From Sphingobacteriales bacterium 39-19 (lineage in GTDB: Bacteria > Bacteroidota > Bacteroidia > Chitinophagales > Chitinophagaceae), in the NCBI GenBank assembly GCA_001898465.1, contig MKTX01000007.1, forward strand, positions 62,001 through 126,000: a stretch of 64,000 bases of DNA, in the 5' to 3' direction. The position numbers and the translations under genes were made by a program. Below the pieces are notes generated by a model. The model saw nothing but the letters and a program-made list of their open reading frames with translations. It was not told where the DNA came from and did not search any database. Below are positions 36,665-42,927 of this stretch, piece after piece; the stretch's first letter is position 1, and every line of letters starts with the position of its first letter.

Positions 36665-37285
36665 ATGAAAACACTTATCATTATATTGCCTTTCCTGTTA
36701 TTGACTTCTCAAAATTTTGCACAATGCACAAAAGGGGATGTAAATAAAATTAGAAAAAAAATAGAGAATAGGGGATCAAAAACCGAATTGCAAGATTCAG
36801 TTTTGCAGAAACTTAAAATTAATAATGATTTGATTGTGGGTTATTCTAAGTTTAATACGACCTGGATGCATGTTCCTTCCCAATATTTCTTATTTGCTTT
36901 AAATAAGAATGGCTGCATTGGATATCACTATATAATTAAAAAAAATTCAATTAATAATGAAAAGCCATTAACTATTGACTCCGTGATAATACCCAACCAA
37001 ATTGCTAGCATGATATTAACTACAATTGTTAATAATAAAGCTTGGGAGATAAAACGTAATGAAAATGACAGCACTAATATATTTTGTGTAGATGCAATAA
37101 ATAAATTCAACTGCCAGATTTCAGATGCGTCTTATAAATCTTTGATATTATTGACAAAGTCTTCGAATATTGTCTCTACTTTTTATGCACCAGAATACTT
37201 TGAGAACGAATGTTGTCCTGGCAATAAAGACAGGCAAACTTTTATTAAATGCTATAATGTTCTTTACGGGATAATAAAAAATTAA
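36665..37285 (+). CDS. exported protein, partner of the HExxH cassette
   Basis: About 206 residues. The start ATG at 36665 overlaps the previous stop (ATGA), which indicates translational coupling; an ATG at 36659 is an alternative. A signal peptide ends near 'SQNFAQC'. The mature part has several Cys ('GDVNKIRKK', 'KNGCIGYHYIIKK', 'FENECCPGNKDRQ'), suggesting disulfides and an extracytoplasmic location. No family recognised. It is unrelated in sequence to the 34486 partner, although it occupies the same place relative to its lipoprotein cassette. AT-rich. Confidence 0.7.
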   Translation: MKTLIIILPFLLLTSQNFAQCTKGDVNKIRKKIENRGSKTELQDSVLQKLKINNDLIVGYSKFNTTWMHVPSQYFLFALNKNGCIGYHYIIKKNSINNEKPLTIDSVIIPNQIASMILTTIVNNKAWEIKRNENDSTNIFCVDAINKFNCQISDASYKSLILLTKSSNIVSTFYAPEYFENECCPGNKDRQTFIKCYNVLYGIIKN

Positions 37286-37347
37286 GCACATTCGAGAACA
37301 ACTCTCTGCTGGCGGCTATTGTAACGGCTTACCTACAACGGTAGAAA

Positions 37348-37401
37348 GATAATGATTTTTCTGAGGCATATAAAAAAACTCACCTACGGGTGAGTTTTTT
37401 T
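37348..37401. repeat. right direct repeat with terminator, island boundary
   Basis: Near copy of 32645-32698: AGATAATG, then CTGAGGCATAT and the ACTCACC/GGTGAGT hairpin (37378-37395) with T-run. Here it separates the island from the convergent transketolase gene and probably terminates both directions. Confidence 0.7.
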
Positions 37402-37402
37402 A
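37378..37402. terminator. bidirectional intrinsic terminator
   Basis: Stem ACTCACC / GGTGAGT followed by seven T on the plus strand and preceded by seven A, i.e. a T-run for minus-strand transcripts from the transketolase gene. Confidence 0.8.
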
Positions 37403-37441
37403 TTAATGCCAACAGGCAAAAAATATTTTAAGAACGATATT

Positions 37442-38401
37442 TTATTTTTTTCTGATCAAAACTTTATCAACAGCAGCTACAATATGATCTGCATCTAACC
37501 CGTATTTTACAAGCAGTTCTTCCGGCTTGCCGCTTTCGCCAAACGTATCGTTGGTGCCAATATATTCAATGGGTATGGGATGATTTTTTGCGGCAACCTG
37601 TGCAATGCTATCACCCATGCCTCCATAAATATTATGCTCTTCGGCCGTAACGGCACAACCTGTTTTTTTGATAGAAGCTAAAATGCCTTCTTCATCCAAT
37701 GGTTTGATGGTATGCACATTGATCAAATCAACCTGAAGGCCTCTGGCCGCCAGAATTCTGGCAGCTTCTACGGCTTTCCAAACCATGTGGCCGCAGGCAA
37801 ATATGCTTACATCTGCTCCTTCATTTAAAACCTGTACTTTCCCAATTTTAAAATCTTCTTCTTTGGTAAATATAGGCCATACGGGGCGGCCAAAACGAAG
37901 GTAAACGGGCCCTTCATAATTGGCAATGGCTTTGGTTGCAGCCTTGGTTTGATTATAATCTGCAGGTACAATCACCGTCATACCCGGCAGCATTTTCATT
38001 AAGCCAATATCTTCTAATATTTGGTGCGTAGCGCCATCTTCACCTAGGGTAAGCCCGGCATGCGAAGCACAAATTTTTACATTTTTGCCACTATAAGCTA
38101 CGCTCTGGCGAATTTGATCGTACACTCTTCCGGTGCTGAAATTGGCAAACGTAGTGGTATAGGGTATTTTACCTCCAATGGTAAGGCCGGCAGCAATACC
38201 TGTCATATTGGCTTCTGCAATTCCGCATTGAATAAATCTTTCCGGGAATTCTTTCATAAAGCCACCCAGTTTTAAAGATCCTGCCAGGTCGGCAGTAAGG
38301 GCAACAATATTTTCATTTTCACGGGCGGCTTCCAGTATGCCATCCCCAAATCCACTGCGGGTGTCTTTTTTCCCGGTTACTTCTATGTCTTGTAAAGTCA
38401 T
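37442..38401 (-). CDS. transketolase, C-terminal subunit
   Basis: 319 residues. 'KDTRSGFGDGILEAA', 'ADLAGSLKLGGFM', 'RFIQCGIAEANMTGIAAGLT' and 'LFANFSTGR'-type text 'TTFANFSTGRVYDQIRQ' fit the pyrimidine-binding and C-terminal domains of a split transketolase. The TPP-activating Glu is in 'CGIAEANM'. The N-terminal TPP-pyrophosphate-binding subunit, normally beside it, is not in the window; the upstream neighbour is galE. It could partner with a subunit elsewhere. It interconverts sugar phosphates in the pentose phosphate pathway. Confidence 0.9.
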   Translation of the reverse strand: MTLQDIEVTGKKDTRSGFGDGILEAARENENIVALTADLAGSLKLGGFMKEFPERFIQCGIAEANMTGIAAGLTIGGKIPYTTTFANFSTGRVYDQIRQSVAYSGKNVKICASHAGLTLGEDGATHQILEDIGLMKMLPGMTVIVPADYNQTKAATKAIANYEGPVYLRFGRPVWPIFTKEEDFKIGKVQVLNEGADVSIFACGHMVWKAVEAARILAARGLQVDLINVHTIKPLDEEGILASIKKTGCAVTAEEHNIYGGMGDSIAQVAAKNHPIPIEYIGTNDTFGESGKPEELLVKYGLDADHIVAAVDKVLIRKK

Positions 38402-38444
38402 GTATTCTGTTTTATGTGGCGCAAGTTAATTTATTTAATGCTTA

Positions 38445-39497
38445 TTAGTTTAGCGCTGCTTTTACGGCACCAAATAAATTATCATCTTCTTTTAATTTTA
38501 CTTCCCATGCCCAGGCCGTCTTCATCATATCTTCTAATGAATACCGGGGTATCCAATGTAAAATATTTTTTGCTTTATCATTATTGGCATAAATAGCTAC
38601 CACATCTCCCGGCCTGCGGCTGGCAATTTGGTAATTTAATTTTTTGCCACTTACTTTTTCAAAACTATTAATTACTTCTAAAACAGTATAGCCGTTCCCG
38701 GTACCCAGGTTAAAAACATCCAGCGAATTATTGCTTTGCTGCATTAAATTAAGCGCTAAGGTATGGGCATGTGCAATATCACATACATGAATATAATCCC
38801 GTATACAGCTTCCATCCCGGGTAGGATAATCATTCCCCCACACTTTCATTTGCGAAAGCTTACCTATTGCAGTTTGTGTAATGGCAGGAACCAGGTTTGC
38901 CGGTTTACCAATGGGAATTTCACCAATTTCTGCCGAAGGATGGGCCCCTACAGGATTAAAATAGCGAAGTAAAATGGCTTTAATATTAGGATGTGCATGA
39001 ATGGTATGCTGAATAATTTCTTCACCCATTTGTTTTGTATTGCCATAAGGTGATTCTGCCGGTTTAAAAGTTGTTTTTTCTGTTACCGGAATTTCATCCG
39101 GGTTGCCATATACCGTGCAGGAAGATGAAAATACAAAATGAGGGATTTTAAAATCATTTGCACAGCGTAATAAATTAAGCAAAGAGTTTAAATTATTTTC
39201 ATAATACATTAATGGATTTTCTACAGATTCGCCTACGGCTTTATATGCTGCAAAATGGATGATCCCTTTTAAATCGGGATTTTCCTGGAAAATGGCACAG
39301 GTGTCATCAAAATTGCAAAGATCAACAATGTAATTTTTTACTTTAACCCCGGTAATCTTTTCTACTCCATTTAATATTTGAATGTGGCTACGGCTATTAT
39401 TATCGGCCGATATTACCTGGTACCCATTCTCTATAAGATCTACCAGGGTATGTGATCCAATAAAACCACATCCTCCGGTAACTAAAATTTTATTCAT
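38445..39497 (-). CDS. galE: UDP-glucose 4-epimerase
   Basis: About 350 residues. The Rossmann loop 'VTGGCGFIGSHT' is at the N-terminus, which fixes the start at 39497 rather than 39542. 'FAAYKAVGESVENPLMYYEN', the catalytic 'SSCTVYG' and 'SPYGNTK' (Tyr/Lys), and 'RDYIHVCDIAHAH' are all intact. It interconverts UDP-glucose and UDP-galactose for surface glycans. It precedes the transketolase half by 43 bases in the same direction. Confidence 0.95.
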   Translation of the reverse strand: MNKILVTGGCGFIGSHTLVDLIENGYQVISADNNSRSHIQILNGVEKITGVKVKNYIVDLCNFDDTCAIFQENPDLKGIIHFAAYKAVGESVENPLMYYENNLNSLLNLLRCANDFKIPHFVFSSSCTVYGNPDEIPVTEKTTFKPAESPYGNTKQMGEEIIQHTIHAHPNIKAILLRYFNPVGAHPSAEIGEIPIGKPANLVPAITQTAIGKLSQMKVWGNDYPTRDGSCIRDYIHVCDIAHAHTLALNLMQQSNNSLDVFNLGTGNGYTVLEVINSFEKVSGKKLNYQIASRRPGDVVAIYANNDKAKNILHWIPRYSLEDMMKTAWAWEVKLKEDDNLFGAVKAALN

Positions 39498-39581
39498 AAT
39501 AACCGTTTGGAATCTTGCAAAGAAAACAAAAATATCACTCATATACAGAGTGATTTTAAAATGATTTTAAAGAGAAAGGCT

Positions 39582-40724
39582 TTAAGTAAAGAAATGATTC
39601 AATATAAAATAAAAAACACCAGCTAACAGGGCACTCACCGGTATGGTAAGAATCCAGGCCCAAATAAGGCTTACGGTAACGCCCCAGCGAACAGCGCTCA
39701 GCCGCCGGGTAGCGCCTACGCCCATTATGGCACCCGAAATGGTATGTGTAGTACTCACCGGGGCTCCCAGGTTGGCGGCAGTAAATAGGGTGATGGCACC
39801 CGCCGTTTCTGCACATACTCCTTCTAACGGGGTTACTTTGGTTATTTTGGTGCCCATGGTTTTTACAATCTTCCAGCCCCCGCTTAGTGTACCAATACCA
39901 ATAGCGGTATAACAAGCCAGCGGTACCCAATCCGGCATCTCGCTAAATTGATTTATTTGCCCCCCGGCAATTAAAGCAACCGTAATAATACCCATTACTT
40001 TTTGTGCATCGGCGCCTCCATGCCCAATACTAAATGCCGCAGAAGAAACCAATTGCAATTTTTTAAACATATTCCCGGTCCTGGCTGCCGTTTCGCCACG
40101 TAAAAAATTATAGGTATAGGCAAGTACAAAAATTACACCCAATGCCAGCAACCCCCACCGTTCAAATTCTTTTTTGAACGGGATAAACAATACACAACCG
40201 GCTACGAGTACAACGATAATAGAAATTTTAAGCCAAAATTTTTGCTGTATGGTTACCAAGGTAATAAAAATGGCAATGAACATTCCAATAAGCGGAGCCA
40301 GCAAAATAAAAATAATGGTCTTCATAATCATGGCGCTATCAATACTGCTAAATCCTGCAGCTGCAATGGCAGCGCCTGCAAACCCGCCAATTAATGTATG
40401 TGAAGAAGAAGAAGGGATACCGTACCACCAGGTAAGTAAGTTCCAGCTTATAGCAGCCAGTAATCCCGATAAGATGATTACCATTCCGTGGCTCCCACTT
40501 ACAATTTCAGGCTTTACGGTTTTTGCTACGGTATTTGCAACGGCATGATCGCTAAATACAAAAAAGGCAACAAAATTAAAAAAGGCAGCCCAGATTACAG
40601 CCTGAAAAGGAGTGAGTACTTTAGTACTTACAATGGTTGCAATAGAATTGGCGGCATCATGAAAGCCATTTATAAAATCAAATACCAATGCTAAAAAAAT
40701 AATTAAAATTAAAATGGTTGCCAT
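39582..40724 (-). CDS. inorganic phosphate transporter, PiT family
   Basis: 380 residues, about ten membrane spans. The PiT signature 'FDFINGFHDAANSIATIVST' occurs near the N-terminus and its inverted partner 'GHGGADAQKVMGIITVALI' in the second half, with 'GAPVSTTHTISGAIMGVGA'. Low-affinity phosphate uptake coupled to a cation. It is followed upstream in the operon by the DUF47 partner (35 bases), the usual pair. Confidence 0.95.
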   Translation of the reverse strand: MATILILIIFLALVFDFINGFHDAANSIATIVSTKVLTPFQAVIWAAFFNFVAFFVFSDHAVANTVAKTVKPEIVSGSHGMVIILSGLLAAISWNLLTWWYGIPSSSSHTLIGGFAGAAIAAAGFSSIDSAMIMKTIIFILLAPLIGMFIAIFITLVTIQQKFWLKISIIVVLVAGCVLFIPFKKEFERWGLLALGVIFVLAYTYNFLRGETAARTGNMFKKLQLVSSAAFSIGHGGADAQKVMGIITVALIAGGQINQFSEMPDWVPLACYTAIGIGTLSGGWKIVKTMGTKITKVTPLEGVCAETAGAITLFTAANLGAPVSTTHTISGAIMGVGATRRLSAVRWGVTVSLIWAWILTIPVSALLAGVFYFILNHFFT

Positions 40725-40759
40725 TAGATTATTTGAACAGTAAGAAAAACAGTGTGTGC

Positions 40760-41407
40760 TTAAGCGTATTTAATAATAATAGATTCTATTACGTTGGCAG
40801 CATCTTCACATTTATCTGTTACCACTTCCATGATCTGGTAAATTTCTCTTTTTTTAATAACTTCTTTGGCATCGGGTTCTGTAGCAAAGAGGCGTTCAAT
40901 ACTCATATCAAAAATATCATCTGCCTGGTTTTCTATACTGTTAATAGCCACCAGGGCATCGGTAATTTGCCTCATGTTTTTCATATTGCGTAATTCGGTT
41001 ACCGCTTTATGTACCTGCACACATCCCATGGCTATCAGGTCGCCCATTTTTTGTATGCCAATATCATCCGGGTTTACCCGGTAAAAATTTATTTTTTTGG
41101 CAGATGCATAAATGTAATCGGCAATATCATCTAAAGAAGTTGCCAGGGCATGAATATCTTCCCGATCGAAAGGCGTAATAAAGTTTTTACTGAGCTCAGT
41201 AAATATTTTATGGGTAAGTTCATCATTCACATGTTCCATTTCTTCAACCTGCTTTATAAGAACTGCTCTTTTTTCAAACTCGGGCTCACTTATAATTTGT
41301 TTAAGTGTTTCTCCCATTTTAAGCAACTCGGCCGATACACTTTCGAATAGCTGGTAAAAGACCCTGTCTTTGGGAAGAAAGATCTTTAAAATAGAATTGA
41401 ATGACAT
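40760..41407 (-). CDS. DUF47 family (PhoU-like) protein, PiT partner
   Basis: About 215 residues, all helical, starting 'SFNSILKIFLPKDRVFYQLF'. That start (41407) drops a 37-residue AT-rich extension. 'EMEHVNDELTHKIFTEL', 'DREDIHALATSLDDIADYI' and 'IENQADDIFDMSIERLF' are DUF47 landmarks with the E/D metal-binding repeats of PhoU. The family acts as regulator of the adjacent PiT transporter. Divergent from the porin gene. Confidence 0.92.
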   Translation of the reverse strand: MSFNSILKIFLPKDRVFYQLFESVSAELLKMGETLKQIISEPEFEKRAVLIKQVEEMEHVNDELTHKIFTELSKNFITPFDREDIHALATSLDDIADYIYASAKKINFYRVNPDDIGIQKMGDLIAMGCVQVHKAVTELRNMKNMRQITDALVAINSIENQADDIFDMSIERLFATEPDAKEVIKKREIYQIMEVVTDKCEDAANVIESIIIKYA

Positions 41408-41524
41408 GTAAATAAAATTTTGGGCAAATTTATAATTATAGGTTCTTTGCACAGGCAAAGAAAAATTAGTAATAATTTGATAACATACAACTAATATAAA
41501 CATTAATTTTAAGGTCAATATGAT

Positions 41525-42829
41525 ATGGGCATAAAAAAAATTATTATACCACTCTGTTGTATGTTGATTTCTGGTGTATTGAAAGCCCAGTTTTTAATGG
41601 ATATGGTGGATACAACCACCAACACGGGGAAGGGATTGCTGTCAATTTACAAAAATTTTGATGGATTTCGCATCAGCGGTTATGTACAGCCCCAATTTCA
41701 ATTAGCACAGGAAAAAGGGACAAGTAGTTTTGAAGGGGGCAATTTTGCTGCAGAAGTAAGCAACCGATTTATGCTACGCCGCAGCCGGGTGCGTATAGAT
41801 TATGTGCATTTTGGCCAGGGAAAGAAGCCCGGAGTACAGGTTGTATTTCAGTTTGATGCCAACGAAAGAGGCTTTACAGTACGGGATGTATGGGGTCGCA
41901 TTACCGAAAATCAATGGCAGTTATTTTCGTTTACTACCGGCATTTTTGCCCGCCCCTTTGGGTACGAAGTAAACCTGAGCAGTAGCGAAAGAGAAAGTCC
42001 CGAAAGAGGCCGCATGAGCCAGCTTTTAATGAAAAGCGAAAGAGATATTGGCGCCATGCTGAGTTTCGATGTAAGAAAAGAAACACATCCCCTCAAGAAA
42101 ATAAAATTCGATCTGGGGTTTTTTAACGGGCAGGGTATTGCAGTAAAGTCTGATTTTGATAATCACAAAGACCTGGTCGCTCGTTTATCCTTAAAACCCG
42201 TTTCGTTGAGTTCAAAAATAATTTTATCTGCTTCAGCTTCTACTTTACAGGGAGGGCTGCTCAATAATACCCCTTATGTATTTACTACCTTAATGCAAAA
42301 TGGCGAATGGAAGCAAGCCATAGATTCCGGCACTCAAAACAAAGGGAGTTACTCGCCCCGAAAATATTATGGCGCCGATGTACAATTAAAATTTAAAAAT
42401 AAAAAAGGATTTACCCAGTTGCGGGCTGAAATGTTGCAAGGCACCCAATCGGGTACAGCAATTAGTTCATTAACCCCCGAAGAGTTACAATCGGGTACTA
42501 ATGGGTTTTATCAGCGTCGTTTCAGGGGTGGTTATTTTTATTTTATACAAAACCTGGGCTCAGTAAAACACCAGTTGGTTTTAAAGTATGATTTTTACGA
42601 TCCCAATACCCGGGTATCGGGTAAAGAAATAGGCTGGCCCGGTGCAGGATTTACGCAGGCAGATATAAAATACAGCACCCTGGGCTTCGGGTACAATTAT
42701 TATTTTTCAGAAAATGTAAAGCTTATGCTTTATTATGCAAGCGTAAAAAATGAAAGTAGCAGCCTGCCCGGTTTTACAAGAGATGTTAGTGATAATGTAC
42801 TAACCACACGCCTGCAATTTAAATTTTAG
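41525..42829 (+). CDS. phosphate-selective porin O/P family outer membrane protein
   Basis: 434 residues with a signal peptide ending near 'GVLKAQ'. 'FRISGYVQPQFQ', 'NRFMLRRSRVRIDY', 'QFDANERGFTVRDVWGRI' and the closing 'TTRLQFKF' with terminal Phe are typical of OprO/OprP-like porins with 16-strand barrels. The position opposite the PiT/DUF47 pair and before the Pho-box-like repeats fits phosphate uptake across the outer membrane. Anion specificity is inferred. Confidence 0.88.
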   Translation: MGIKKIIIPLCCMLISGVLKAQFLMDMVDTTTNTGKGLLSIYKNFDGFRISGYVQPQFQLAQEKGTSSFEGGNFAAEVSNRFMLRRSRVRIDYVHFGQGKKPGVQVVFQFDANERGFTVRDVWGRITENQWQLFSFTTGIFARPFGYEVNLSSSERESPERGRMSQLLMKSERDIGAMLSFDVRKETHPLKKIKFDLGFFNGQGIAVKSDFDNHKDLVARLSLKPVSLSSKIILSASASTLQGGLLNNTPYVFTTLMQNGEWKQAIDSGTQNKGSYSPRKYYGADVQLKFKNKKGFTQLRAEMLQGTQSGTAISSLTPEELQSGTNGFYQRRFRGGYFYFIQNLGSVKHQLVLKYDFYDPNTRVSGKEIGWPGAGFTQADIKYSTLGFGYNYYFSENVKLMLYYASVKNESSSLPGFTRDVSDNVLTTRLQFKF

Positions 42830-42844
42830 GTAAATAACATTTCC

Positions 42845-42911
42845 GTAACAGTAGGGTAACATTTATGTAAACTTTAGTTTACATCCTGGTAATATGGTAG
42901 AAATACCTTTG
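42845..42911 (+). promoter_or_regulatory. Pho-box-like repeats plus -7 box
   Basis: GTAACA at 42845, GTAACA at 42856 and GTAAAC at 42867 are spaced exactly 11 bases, the period of PhoB-type binding repeats. The third overlaps a dyad ATGTAAAC-TTTA-GTTTACAT (42865-42884). TACCTTTG (42904-42911) is a perfect -7 box 16 bases before the receptor ATG. The setting among phosphate genes supports PhoB-like control. Confidence 0.6.
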
Positions 42912-42927
42912 CGCAAATAAAAGAGTT

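Larger units (their letters stand above)
35697..36668 (+). pseudogene. headless modular lipoprotein cassette with HExxH C-terminal domain
   Basis: The open frame starts inside the transposase debris and has no signal peptide or N-terminal module. From 35757 it carries the same linker as the 32881 gene ('PHAYPCTTPDNPTDP' to 'CPPPTGGPGWVP'). It then switches to a different ~230-residue domain with 'TIIHEAIHAYIDFKYYQY', an HExxH zinc-peptidase-like motif, and 'SGGIYIPPGNLSQHKIMAS'. The C-terminal part is intact up to a stop that overlaps the next gene (ATGA). It may be a silent cassette rather than a plain pseudogene. The linker identity suggests recombination with the upstream gene would restore it. 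Confidence 0.7.
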
